Notes under the pieces: generated by a model
Told to the model about the DNA's origin: nothing
Database searches by the model: none
Seen by the model: only the letters and a program-made list of their open reading frames with translations
Position numbers and translations under genes: made by a program
Source: JAJTHJ01 sp046316025
GTDB lineage: Bacteria > Pseudomonadota > Gammaproteobacteria > Burkholderiales > Burkholderiaceae_F
Reading direction: 5' to 3'
DNA length: 64,000 nt
NCBI GenBank assembly: GCA_046316025.1
Contig: JBKCXU010000103.1
Location: 22,105-86,104 of the forward strand
Shown here: piece after piece, positions 52,822 to 61,108 of the stretch
Layout: the number at the start of each line of letters is the position of its first letter
How positions within the stretch are numbered: position 1 is the first letter of the stretch

Positions 52822-54798
52822 ATGGCCTGGTTGTCCCGCCGCCGCAAACGCCGCCGCAGCTCGCTCGACGAGTCGATGCTCTCGTTCGGCCCGCGCATCG
52901 GCGCGCTGCGCGACACCGGGCAGGCGCTGGCGCAGCTGCGCATCCGCCTGGTCGTGGCGGCGGGGTTCGTGCTGGTCTGCTTCGGCCTGCTGCTGGCGCG
53001 CTTTGTCTGGTTGCAGGTGGTCAAGCACGAAGAGCTGCATGCCCGCGCCGAGGCCAACCGCACGACGCAGGTGCCGGTGGCCGCCAACCGCGGGCTGATC
53101 AAGGACCGCAACGGCACCATCGTCGCCCGCAATTACTCGGCCTACACGCTGGAGATCAACCCACGCGAAGTGGCCAACCTGCCGGCGCTGATCGACGATC
53201 TGGCCACGGTGATCGACATCCAGCCGCGCGACCGCCGCCGCTTTCAAAAGCTGCGCGAGGAGCTGAAGGCGGCCGACTCGATCCCCATCCGCACCCGCCT
53301 GACCGAGGCCGAGGTGGCGCGCTTTGCCGCCCATCGCTACCGCTTCCCGCAGGTGGAGATCAAGGCGCGCCTGTTTCGCGACTATCCGCTCGGCCCGACC
53401 GCGGCGCACCTGCTGGGCTACATCGGACGCGTCAGCGCGCGCGACCAGGAGCGGATCGAAAAATTCAAGGAGCCGGCCGACTACCTCGGCACCGAGTACA
53501 TCGGCAAGATCGGCGTCGAGTACAGCTACGAAGAAGACCTGCACGGCACCTCCGGCAGCGCGCAGGTGGAGATCACCGCCGGCGGCCGCGCGGTGCGCAC
53601 GCTGCGCTCGGTGCCGGCGCAGCCGGGGGCCAACCTGACGCTGGCCATCGACATCGGCTTGCAGCAGGTGGTCGAGCAGGCCTTTGGCGACCGCCGCGGC
53701 GCGCTGATCGCCATCGAACCGACCACCGGCGACATCCTCGCCTTCGTCTCGATGCCGACTTTCGATCCCAACCTCTTCGTCGACGGCATCGACCCCAAGG
53801 CCTGGGACGAGTTGAACAACGACCCCGACAAGCCGCTGCTGAACCGCGCGCTGCGCGGCACCTACCCGATCGGCTCGACCTACAAGCCGTTCATGGCGCT
53901 GGCCGGACTGCACCTGGGCAAGCGCAAGCCGGAGACCATCGTCAACGACCCCGGCTTCTTCATGCTCGGCGATCACAAGTTCCGCGACAGCGCCAAGGTG
54001 CCGCTCGGGCCGGTGAACCTGCACCGCTCGATCGTCGTCTCCAGCGATGTGTACTACTACACGCTCGCCCACGAGCTCGGCGTCGATGCGATCCACGACT
54101 TCATGAAGCCGTTCGGCTTCGGCCAGTCGACGGGCATCGACCTCGACGGCGAGCAAACCGGCATCCTGCCCTCGACCGCTTGGAAGCAGAGCCGCTTCAA
54201 GCAGAAGTGGCACGCCGGCGAGACGATCTCGATCGGCATCGGCCAGGGCTACAACGCCTTCACCCTGCTGCAGCTGGCGCAGGCCACCAGCGTGCTCGCC
54301 AACCGCGGCGTGGTGATGCGCCCGCACGTGGTCAAGTCCGTTGAAGACCCCGCCACCGGCGAGCGCCGCCCGACCGTGCCCGCCGAGAGCTACCGCATCG
54401 ACTTGAAGTCCGAGTACTTGCAGGCGGTGATCGATGCGATGGTCGACGTCAACGTCGGCGGTACCGGCCGCCGCGCCTTTGCCGGTGCGCCGTACAAGGT
54501 GGCCGGCAAGACCGGCACCGCGCAGGTGTTCACCGTCAAGCAGAACGAGAAGTACGACGCGCGCAAGATCGACGAGCGGCTGCGCGACCACTCGCTGTTC
54601 ATCGCCTTCGCCCCGGCCGAGGCGCCGAAGATCGCGCTGGCGCTGCTGGTGGAAAACGGCGGCTTCGGCTCTGAGGCGGCCGCCCCCATCGCCCGCGCCG
54701 CGCTCGACTACTACCTGCTCGGCAAGCTGCCGGCCGAGGCGCCGCACGTTGTGGCCACCGCCGAGGCGCCGCCGGCCGCCGGGCGCGCCACGCCATGA
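52822..54798 (+). CDS. mrdA: Penicillin-binding protein 2 (elongation transpeptidase)
   Basis: 658-residue class B PBP that crosslinks lateral wall peptidoglycan with RodA. N-terminal membrane helix (LVVAAGFVLVCFGLLLARFVWLQ), dimerisation domain, then a transpeptidase domain with Ser352 in STYK, SSDVYYY near 402 (SxN position, Asp in place of Asn as in many PBP2) and Lys563 in AGKTGTAQ. The C-terminal tail is alanine-rich. It overlaps rodA by 4 nt. Confidence 0.97.
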   Translation: MAWLSRRRKRRRSSLDESMLSFGPRIGALRDTGQALAQLRIRLVVAAGFVLVCFGLLLARFVWLQVVKHEELHARAEANRTTQVPVAANRGLIKDRNGTIVARNYSAYTLEINPREVANLPALIDDLATVIDIQPRDRRRFQKLREELKAADSIPIRTRLTEAEVARFAAHRYRFPQVEIKARLFRDYPLGPTAAHLLGYIGRVSARDQERIEKFKEPADYLGTEYIGKIGVEYSYEEDLHGTSGSAQVEITAGGRAVRTLRSVPAQPGANLTLAIDIGLQQVVEQAFGDRRGALIAIEPTTGDILAFVSMPTFDPNLFVDGIDPKAWDELNNDPDKPLLNRALRGTYPIGSTYKPFMALAGLHLGKRKPETIVNDPGFFMLGDHKFRDSAKVPLGPVNLHRSIVVSSDVYYYTLAHELGVDAIHDFMKPFGFGQSTGIDLDGEQTGILPSTAWKQSRFKQKWHAGETISIGIGQGYNAFTLLQLAQATSVLANRGVVMRPHVVKSVEDPATGERRPTVPAESYRIDLKSEYLQAVIDAMVDVNVGGTGRRAFAGAPYKVAGKTGTAQVFTVKQNEKYDARKIDERLRDHSLFIAFAPAEAPKIALALLVENGGFGSEAAAPIARAALDYYLLGKLPAEAPHVVATAEAPPAAGRATP

Positions 54799-55913
54799 AC
54801 GACGGCCTGCTGGCGCGGCGCGGCGCCGACTTCCTGCGGCGAGGGCTGGCCGCCTTCGACCCGACGCTGCTCGCCACGGTGGCAGCATTGGCCACGCTGG
54901 GCATGCTGACGCTGTACTCGGCGGGCGCGGATTTCCCCTGGCGTTTCACCGACCAGTTGCGCAACCTCGCCATCGCCGCCGCGGTGATGCTGGTGGTGGC
55001 CAACGTGCCCACGCTGTGGCTGATGCGGGTGGCCGTGCCCGCGTACCTCGCCGGCGTGGCCCTTCTCGTCGGGGTGGAGGTGGCCGGCGTCACCGTCAAG
55101 GGCGCCACCCGCTGGCTCGACCTCGGCGTGGCGCGCATCCAGCCCTCCGAGATCATGCGGCTGGCGCTGCCGCTGATGCTTGCCTGGTACTTCCACAAGC
55201 GCGAAGGGCGGATCGGCACGGTGGACTTTCTGTTCGCGGTGGTGCTGGTGGCCGTGCCGGTGACGCTGATCGTGCATCAGCCCGATCTGGGCACGGCGCT
55301 GCTGGTGCTGGCGGCCGGCGCCTACGTCATCTTCTTTGCCGGGCTGCCCTGGAAGTGGCTCGTCGTGCTGGCGGTGGGGGCGGTGGCCGCGCTGCCGGTG
55401 GTGTGGAACCTGATGCACGACTACCAGCGCCAGCGCGTGCTGACGCTGATCGACCCGTCGCAGGACCCGCTCGGCAAGGGCTTCCACACGCTGCAAGCGA
55501 GCATCGCCATCGGCAGCGGCGGTGCCTTGGGCAAGGGCTGGTTGCAGGGCACGCAGACACACCTGGAGTTCATCCCCGAGCGCACCAGCGATTTCATCTT
55601 CGCGGTCTACGCGGAGGAGTTCGGCCTGGTCGGCAACCTGCTGCTGCTGGCGTTGTTCCTCGTGCTGATCCTGCGCGCGCTGGCGATCGGCGCCAATGCG
55701 GCCACGCTCTTCGAGCGCCTGCTTGCCGGTGCGATCGGATTGATCCTCTTCACCTATGCCTTCGTCAACATGGGCATGGTCAGCGGCATCCTGCCCGTGG
55801 TCGGCGTGCCGCTGCCCTTCGTCAGCTACGGCGGCACCGCGCTGGTCACGCTCGGCCTGGCCATCGGCATGCTGATGAGCATCCAGCGCAACCGCCGCCT
55901 GATGCAGACATGA
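54795..55913 (+). CDS. rodA: Rod-shape glycosyltransferase RodA
   Basis: 372-residue SEDS-family peptidoglycan polymerase with about ten membrane helices. Family signatures: RWLDLGVARIQPSEIMRLALPLMLAWYF near 112-138 and the C-terminal GILPVVGVPLPFVSYGGTALVTLGLAIGMLMSI. The catalytic Asp is in FIPERTSDFIFAVYAEEFG or the adjacent loop. ATGA overlaps with mrdA upstream and rlpA downstream show full operon coupling. Confidence 0.97.
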   Translation: MNDGLLARRGADFLRRGLAAFDPTLLATVAALATLGMLTLYSAGADFPWRFTDQLRNLAIAAAVMLVVANVPTLWLMRVAVPAYLAGVALLVGVEVAGVTVKGATRWLDLGVARIQPSEIMRLALPLMLAWYFHKREGRIGTVDFLFAVVLVAVPVTLIVHQPDLGTALLVLAAGAYVIFFAGLPWKWLVVLAVGAVAALPVVWNLMHDYQRQRVLTLIDPSQDPLGKGFHTLQASIAIGSGGALGKGWLQGTQTHLEFIPERTSDFIFAVYAEEFGLVGNLLLLALFLVLILRALAIGANAATLFERLLAGAIGLILFTYAFVNMGMVSGILPVVGVPLPFVSYGGTALVTLGLAIGMLMSIQRNRRLMQT

Positions 55914-57010
55914 CCAACGCGCCGCACCCAAGAAATAGAAAAAATAGGGGTCAGACCCCTATTTACGGAAATAGGGTTCTGACCCCTATTTTTTTGCGGT
56001 CACGGGTTTGCTCTTCTTTGGCGCTTTGTGGGCTTTTTGCTCTGGCAGGGTGTGGCTCGACGACAAAACCCGCCGCCTCGGGCGGCAAGTTCTATCAGAA
56101 CGACGGGCCGCCGAAGGAGGTGCCGGCCGGCCTGCTCGACACGCCCGATGCGGTGCCGCGGGTGGAGCCGTTCCGCCCCGCGACGCTGCGGCCGTACACG
56201 GCGTTGGGCAAGCCCTACACGCCGACGACGACCGACGCGCCGCTGCGCGAGCGGGGGCTGGCGTCGTGGTACGGGCGGCAGTTTCACGGTGCGCGCACGG
56301 CCACCGGCGAGATCTACGACATGTTCGCGATGACCGCCGCGCACCCGACCATGCCGCTGCCGAGCTACGCGCGGGTGACGCGCATCGGCACCGGCGCCAG
56401 CGTGATCGTCCGCGTCAACGACCGCGGGCCGTTTCACGAGGGGCGGATCATCGACTTGTCTTACGTCGCGGCGCAAAAGCTCGGCATCAGCGCCACGGCG
56501 ATGGTCGAGGTCGAACGCCTGACGAACGAGCAGATCGCCTCCGGCCAGTGGCGGCGCGGCACGGATCTGGCAAAGGCGCCGTTGCCGACCGCGACCCCGC
56601 CCGCAGCGGCCGTCCCGGTTCCGGTCGCGCCGGTGGCGGCGGTCGCCACGGCGGCCGCTGTCGCGCCGTCGTCCGTCGCAGCGCCGGCGCCGCTGCCTTC
56701 ACTGCCGGCTGGCGCTGAACCAACCCCGCCGCCGCGAGCGCCCGCCGCGGCACCGGCCGCCGCAGCCGGCGGCTGGGCCGTGCAGTTGGGCGCCTTCGCC
56801 CAGGCTGCCAATGCCGAGTCGCTGCGCGACAGCCTGGCCACGGCGCTGCAGCGCGCCGGCCAGGAGCTTGCGCCGCGCATCGAACACGATGGCAGCGTCT
56901 ATCGTGTGCTGGTCGGCGATGCCGCCGACCGCACCGCCGCCGCCGCGCTCGCCGCGCGGCTCGAATCCCTGTTGGCGCGCGACGTTGCGCTGTATCGTCG
57001 CCCGCAATGA
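55910..57010 (+). CDS. rlpA: RlpA septal-ring-type lipoprotein with an REP-derived N-terminus
   Basis: 366 residues. After an unusual 29-residue leader, the lipoprotein signal (CSSLALCGLFALAGC) has its lipobox cysteine at 48. A double-psi beta-barrel domain (about 110-205: GLASWYGRQFHGARTATGE; VIVRVNDRGPFHEGR) may cut glycan strands. A proline/alanine linker and a C-terminal SPOR domain (about 287-366) bind denuded glycan. The ATG overlaps rodA (ATGA). Residues about 10-29 are encoded by the REP pair at 55942-55991. An in-frame TTG at 55994 would give a normal lipoprotein start but has no ribosome site. Confidence 0.9.
   Translation: MTNAPHPRNRKNRGQTPIYGNRVLTPIFLRSRVCSSLALCGLFALAGCGSTTKPAASGGKFYQNDGPPKEVPAGLLDTPDAVPRVEPFRPATLRPYTALGKPYTPTTTDAPLRERGLASWYGRQFHGARTATGEIYDMFAMTAAHPTMPLPSYARVTRIGTGASVIVRVNDRGPFHEGRIIDLSYVAAQKLGISATAMVEVERLTNEQIASGQWRRGTDLAKAPLPTATPPAAAVPVPVAPVAAVATAAAVAPSSVAAPAPLPSLPAGAEPTPPPRAPAAAPAAAAGGWAVQLGAFAQAANAESLRDSLATALQRAGQELAPRIEHDGSVYRVLVGDAADRTAAAALAARLESLLARDVALYRRPQ
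55942..55991. repeat. Tandem pair of REP-A palindromes inside rlpA
   Basis: First palindrome at 55942-55964 is perfect, with 11-bp arms around A and core GGGGTCAGACCCC. The second, at 55969-55991, has one mismatch. They are separated by ACGG. The pair has the same core as the RAYT-flanking copies more than 50 kb away and reads in frame through the rlpA leader. Confidence 0.9.
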
Positions 57011-57032
57011 CCCGCCACCGGAGCCTGCCCGC

Positions 57033-58475
57033 ATGAACCTCGCCGACCTCAAAGCCATCACCGACCGCAAGTGGGACGAAGACCTGCTGCCGCGTCTCGT
57101 GGACTACGTGCGCGTGCCGGCCAAGTCGCCCGCCTTCGACGCCAGCTGGGCCGCGCACGGCCCGCTGGAGTCCGTCGTGCGCGACGCGCACGCCTGGGGC
57201 GCGGCGCAGAAGATCGCCGGCCTGAAGATCGAGATCGTCGCCATCGAAGGCCGCACGCCCTGCATCGTGTTCGATGCGCCGGCCACCGGCGGCTTCGGCA
57301 GCGCGCGCACGGTGCTCTTCTACGGGCACCTGGACAAGCAGCCGGAAATGACCGGTTGGCGCGACGACCTCGGCCCCTGGACGCCGAAGATCGAGGGCGA
57401 CCTGCTCTACGGCCGCGGCGCCGCCGACGACGGCTACGCGATCTATGCCGCGCTGACGCTCGTCGCCGCGCTCGATGCGCAAGGCACACCGCGCCCGCGC
57501 TGCGTGGGCCTGATCGAAACCTGCGAAGAATCCGGCTCGCCCGACCTGCCGGCGTACCTGGAGTTGCTCACGCCGCGCTTTGGCGACGTGGCGCTGGTCG
57601 CGGGGCTGGACTCCGGCTGCGGCGACTACGAGCGGCTGTGGGTCACCACCTCGCTGCGCGGGCTGGCAGGCGGTGTGCTGACGGTCGAAGTGCTCGAAGA
57701 AGGCGTGCACTCCGGCGCGGCCAGCGGCCTGGTGCCCAGCTCGATGCGCATCGCGCGCCAGTTGTTGAACCGCATCGACGACCCCGCCACCGGCCGCGTG
57801 CTCGACGAGGTGTTCCACGCCGCGATCCCCGCCGAGCGCCTCGAGCAGGCGCAGCGTGCCGGCGGCATCCTGGGCGACGCCGTGTGGAAGCAGTTCCCCT
57901 GGCTCGGCTGCAATCACGGCGGCGACGCGCAGGCGCATGCGCTGCCCACCACCACCGATCCGGTCGAAGGCATCCTCGCCCGCACCTGGCGGCCGGCGCT
58001 GTCGGTCACCGGCGCGGCGGGCTTCCCGAGCGTGGACAACGCCGGCAACGTGCTGCGGCCCAAGACCACGTTCAAACTCAGCCTGCGGCTGCCGCCCACG
58101 GTGGACGGCGAGCGCGCACAGCACGCACTCAACGAGCTGCTCACCACCCAGCCGCCCTACAACGCGCGCGTGACCTTTACCGGCGACCACGCCGCCAGCG
58201 GCTGGAACGCGCCGGCCACCGCGCCGTGGCTCGTGCAGGCGGCCGACGCCGCCTCGCGCGCCGCCTGGGGCAAAGACGCGGCCTGGATCGGCGAAGGCGG
58301 CACGATCCCCTTCATGAACATGCTGGGCAACTACTTCCCCGATGCGCAGTTCCTCGTCACCGGCGTGCTCGGCCCCAAGTCCAACGCGCACGGCCCCAAC
58401 GAGTTCCTGCACATCCCAATGGTCAAGAAACTGACCCAGGCGGTGGCGGCGATCGTCGCCAGCGTGCCGGGTTAA
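57033..58475 (+). CDS. M20-family metallopeptidase (dipeptidase type)
   Basis: 480-residue M20 zinc peptidase of the carnosinase/CPG2-like group. Metal ligands: His in LFYGHLDKQPE near 100, Asp in LYGRGAADDGYA near 132, catalytic and metal Glu in IETCEESGSPDL near 168, and a C-terminal His in HGPNEFLHIP. A dimerisation lid domain lies between about 215 and 380. No signal peptide is present, so it is cytoplasmic. It may degrade dipeptides or wall-derived peptides. It follows rlpA by 22 nt and converges on rsmI with a 4-nt overlap. Confidence 0.9.
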   Translation: MNLADLKAITDRKWDEDLLPRLVDYVRVPAKSPAFDASWAAHGPLESVVRDAHAWGAAQKIAGLKIEIVAIEGRTPCIVFDAPATGGFGSARTVLFYGHLDKQPEMTGWRDDLGPWTPKIEGDLLYGRGAADDGYAIYAALTLVAALDAQGTPRPRCVGLIETCEESGSPDLPAYLELLTPRFGDVALVAGLDSGCGDYERLWVTTSLRGLAGGVLTVEVLEEGVHSGAASGLVPSSMRIARQLLNRIDDPATGRVLDEVFHAAIPAERLEQAQRAGGILGDAVWKQFPWLGCNHGGDAQAHALPTTTDPVEGILARTWRPALSVTGAAGFPSVDNAGNVLRPKTTFKLSLRLPPTVDGERAQHALNELLTTQPPYNARVTFTGDHAASGWNAPATAPWLVQAADAASRAAWGKDAAWIGEGGTIPFMNMLGNYFPDAQFLVTGVLGPKSNAHGPNEFLHIPMVKKLTQAVAAIVASVPG

Positions 58476-59359
58476 CGGCGTCGCGCGCCGAGCGCCGCGT
58501 AAAGCACTTCGCGCGGCAAGCCGGTCGCCCGCGTCGCCACCGCCGCCGCCCGCGCGGGCGGCAGTTCTTCGGCGAGCGCCGCCAGCCAACGCGCGGTGGC
58601 GGCGTCGATCTCGCTCGGCGCCGCCGCGGCAGGTGCGGCATCGACCAGCAGCACGTACTCGCCGCGCGGCTCGGCGGCGGCGATGAGCGCGGGCAGCGCG
58701 GCGGCATTCGTCTCCGCGATGGTCTCGAATTTCTTGGTCAGCTCGCGCGCGACGACGACGCGGCGGCCCGGGTCGAGCAGCTCGGCCAGCTGCGCGACGG
58801 TGGCGCGCAGGCGATGCGGTGCTTCGAGCAGCACGAAGGCGTCGGCTCGCGCCGCGGCGGCGGCGAGCCAGGTGCGGCGCGCGCCGGCGGCGTGCGGCGG
58901 AAAGCCGAGAAAGGCGAAGGCGTCTGCACTCAAGCCTGCCGCCGCGAGTGCGGCCAGCACGCTGCTCGCCCCTGGTATCGGCACGACCCGCAGCCCCGCC
59001 GCGCGCACCGTGCGCACGAGGCGCGCGCCGGGGTCGCTCACCGCAGGCGTGCCGGCGTCGGTGACGAGCGCGATCCGTTCGCCCGCGGCGAGCCGCGCGA
59101 CGATTCTGTCGGCCACCTCGTTCTCGTTGTGCTCATGTGCGGCGACCAACGGCCGCTCGATGCCGTAGCGCGCCAGCAGCGGCCGTGTGGCGCGTGTGTC
59201 TTCGGCGGCAATCGCATCGACCTGCGCCAGCACCCACAGCGCGCGCAGCGTGATGTCGGCGGCGTTTCCGATCGGCGTGGCCACTACATACAATGCGCCG
59301 GCCGGCAGGTCTTGTGCCGTCACGCCGCTGGCTTCGAGCAAGGGGTCCCGTTCGTTCAT
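58472..59359 (-). CDS. rsmI: 16S rRNA ribose methyltransferase RsmI
   Basis: 295-residue tetrapyrrole-methylase-fold enzyme that 2'-O-methylates C1402 of 16S rRNA. Motifs: LYVVATPIGNAADITLRAL near 22-40, AEDTRATRPLL, and VTDAGTPAVSDPGARLV near 98-114. The C-terminal region includes a short helical domain. Its ATG shares bases with the yraN ATG on the other strand, so both promoters must lie inside the opposite gene. Confidence 0.95.
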   Translation of the reverse strand: MNERDPLLEASGVTAQDLPAGALYVVATPIGNAADITLRALWVLAQVDAIAAEDTRATRPLLARYGIERPLVAAHEHNENEVADRIVARLAAGERIALVTDAGTPAVSDPGARLVRTVRAAGLRVVPIPGASSVLAALAAAGLSADAFAFLGFPPHAAGARRTWLAAAAARADAFVLLEAPHRLRATVAQLAELLDPGRRVVVARELTKKFETIAETNAAALPALIAAAEPRGEYVLLVDAAPAAAAPSEIDAATARWLAALAEELPPARAAAVATRATGLPREVLYAALGARRR

Positions 59360-59789
59360 GGTCAAGCGCCCGCAGGCATTGTCCGGCAGCGCCGCCGCGG
59401 CGGCAAACCGCGGCGCGGTGCGCACGCCCAAACAGCGCGCCGGCGACGCCGCCGAGGCCACCGCCTGCGCGCTGCTGCAACAGGCCGGTTGCCGCATCGT
59501 CGCGCGTAACATTCGCTACCGCGAAGGCGAGCTGGACATCGTCGCCTGGGATGGCGCGACACTCGTCTTCGTCGAGGTGCGGCTGCGGCGCGATGCGGGC
59601 CGCTTCGGCGGCGCGGCGGCGAGCGTGGACGCCTTCAAGCGCAGGCGGCTGACGCGCGCGGCGCGGCACTATCTGGCCGAGCACTTTGGCGACAGCGCGC
59701 GGCGCTGGCCACCGTGCCGCTTCGATGTGGTGGCGGGCAACGGCGCGGCGCTCGACTGGCTGCGCGATGCCTTTGGCGAAGGCGACTGA
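59358..59789 (+). CDS. yraN: YraN/UPF0102 nuclease-fold protein
   Basis: 143-residue UPF0102 protein with a PD-(D/E)xK-like core: EGELDIVAWDGATLVFVEVRLRRD (about 57-79), then GGAAASVDAFKRRRLTRAARHYL. The E-V-R in place of E-x-K is normal for this family. Its job is not established; nucleic acid processing is presumed. The pairing with rsmI is conserved in proteobacteria. The start codons overlap at a shared CATG. Confidence 0.92.
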   Translation: MVKRPQALSGSAAAAANRGAVRTPKQRAGDAAEATACALLQQAGCRIVARNIRYREGELDIVAWDGATLVFVEVRLRRDAGRFGGAAASVDAFKRRRLTRAARHYLAEHFGDSARRWPPCRFDVVAGNGAALDWLRDAFGEGD

Positions 59790-59808
59790 ACCTCACGAGG
59801 AGAACGCG

Positions 59809-60420
59809 ATGCAAGGAGCAAGATTTGTCGCTGCACTGGGACTCACTGCGGCCCTGATGGCGCTCGGCGGCTGCGCTGCCGTGGTGGTGGGCGGGGCGGC
59901 GGCCGGCACCGCGCTGGTTGCCGCCGACCGCCGCTCCACCGGCGTGCAGGTCGAGGACGAGGCGATCGAGCGCCGCATCGGTGCGGCACTGGCGCGGCAG
60001 TTCCCGCAGGGCAGCGTCAACATCACCGCGGTCAGCTACAACTTCCGCGTCCTGCTGGTGGGCCAGGTGCCGACCGAGACGGCCCGGGTCGAGGCCGAGC
60101 GCATCGCGCGCGAAACGCAAAACGTGCGCGCGGTGGTCAACGAGCTGACCGTTGGCCTGATCGCCGGCAACGCGTCGCTCGCCAACGACGCCGGCATCAC
60201 CGCGCTGGTGCGCACGACGCTGACGACGACCGAGGGCGTGCCCAGCGGCACGATCAAGGTCGTGACCGAGCGCAACGTGGTTTACCTGATGGGCTTGGTG
60301 ACGCCCGCCGAGGGTGAGACGGCGGCGCGTGCGGCCAGCCGCGTCAACGGCGTGCAGCGGGTGGTCAAGGTGTTCGAAATCGTGGCCGCAGCGCCGACCG
60401 CCGAGCCGGCCAAGAAGTAA
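59809..60420 (+). CDS. Dual BON-domain outer-membrane lipoprotein (DolP-like)
   Basis: 203 residues. The lipobox is in LMALGGC (Cys22), followed by two BON domains (about 48-115 and 122-190; VLLVGQVPTETARVEAERIA, VVYLMGLVTPAEGETAAR). This matches DolP (YraP), which supports outer-membrane integrity and protein assembly. The phosphoheptose isomerase gene often found between yraN and this gene is absent. CGAGGAGAACGCG precedes the ATG. Confidence 0.92.
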   Translation: MQGARFVAALGLTAALMALGGCAAVVVGGAAAGTALVAADRRSTGVQVEDEAIERRIGAALARQFPQGSVNITAVSYNFRVLLVGQVPTETARVEAERIARETQNVRAVVNELTVGLIAGNASLANDAGITALVRTTLTTTEGVPSGTIKVVTERNVVYLMGLVTPAEGETAARAASRVNGVQRVVKVFEIVAAAPTAEPAKK

Positions 60421-60447
60421 CGGCAGTTCTTTCGAGAGGAGCAGGCC

Positions 60448-61035
60448 ATGGGGTTGATCGTCTTTCTCGCCATAGTGGCGCTGGTGTTGTTTTGGGCGGT
60501 CGGCGCCTACAACCGGCTGGTGCAGTTGCGCAACCGTTTCCGCAACGGCTTTGCCCAGATCGACGTGCAGTTGAAGCGCCGCTACGACCTGATCCCGAAT
60601 CTGGTCGAAACCGCGCGTGCCTACATGAAGCACGAGCGCGAGACGCTGGAGGCGGTAATCCGCGCGCGCAACGTGGCCGCGGCGGCCGGCGCCGCGGCGG
60701 CAGCCAATCCGGGCGCTGCCGGCGTTGTGAGCGAGCTGGCCGCGGCCGAGGGAGCGCTGAGCGGCGCGCTGTCGCGCCTGTTTGCGCTGGCCGAGGCCTA
60801 TCCGGATCTGAAGGCCAACCAGAACATGATGCAGTTGACCGAAGAGCTGACCACCACCGAAAACAAGATCGCCTTTGCCCGCCAGGCGTTCAACGACGCA
60901 GTGATGGACTACAACAACGCGGTCGGCCAGTTTCCGTCGAACCTGATCGCCGGGGCCTTCGCCTTCAAGGAGGCCGAGCAACTCACCGCCACCGAAAACG
61001 TCGAGGAGCGGCGCGTGCCGAAGGTGCAGTTCTGA
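60448..61035 (+). CDS. lemA: LemA-family membrane protein
   Basis: 195 residues. One N-terminal helix (LIVFLAIVALVLFWAVGAYN) anchors it; the rest is a helical bundle with the LemA signature QLKRRYDLIPNLVETARAYMKHE near 46-68. LemA proteins are of uncertain function and often sit beside a membrane M48 protease, as here. GAGAGGAGC precedes the ATG at good spacing. Confidence 0.93.
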   Translation: MGLIVFLAIVALVLFWAVGAYNRLVQLRNRFRNGFAQIDVQLKRRYDLIPNLVETARAYMKHERETLEAVIRARNVAAAAGAAAAANPGAAGVVSELAAAEGALSGALSRLFALAEAYPDLKANQNMMQLTEELTTTENKIAFARQAFNDAVMDYNNAVGQFPSNLIAGAFAFKEAEQLTATENVEERRVPKVQF

Positions 61036-61040
61036 AGGGC

Positions 61041-61104
61041 GGTTGTCTGTCTTTTGTTGACCGTTTACCGTCGGCCAACAACGGACAACCGACAACCGAC
61101 AACG
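61041..61104 (+). repeat. Inverted and direct repeats between lemA and the M48 gene
   Basis: GGTTGTC...TTGTTGACCG (61041-61063) pairs imperfectly with CGGCCAACAACGGACAACC (61072-61090). The right side continues as direct repeats of ACAACCG (near 61085-61104). It may terminate lemA transcription or reduce M48 expression; the M48 gene starts at TTG right after it, without a clear ribosome site. Confidence 0.45.
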
Positions 61105-61108
61105 TCCC

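Noticed and set aside
52816..54888. Open frame of 690 codons on the minus strand opposite mrdA
   Set aside because: Same effect of high GC on stop-codon frequency; mrdA carries all PBP motifs on the plus strand.
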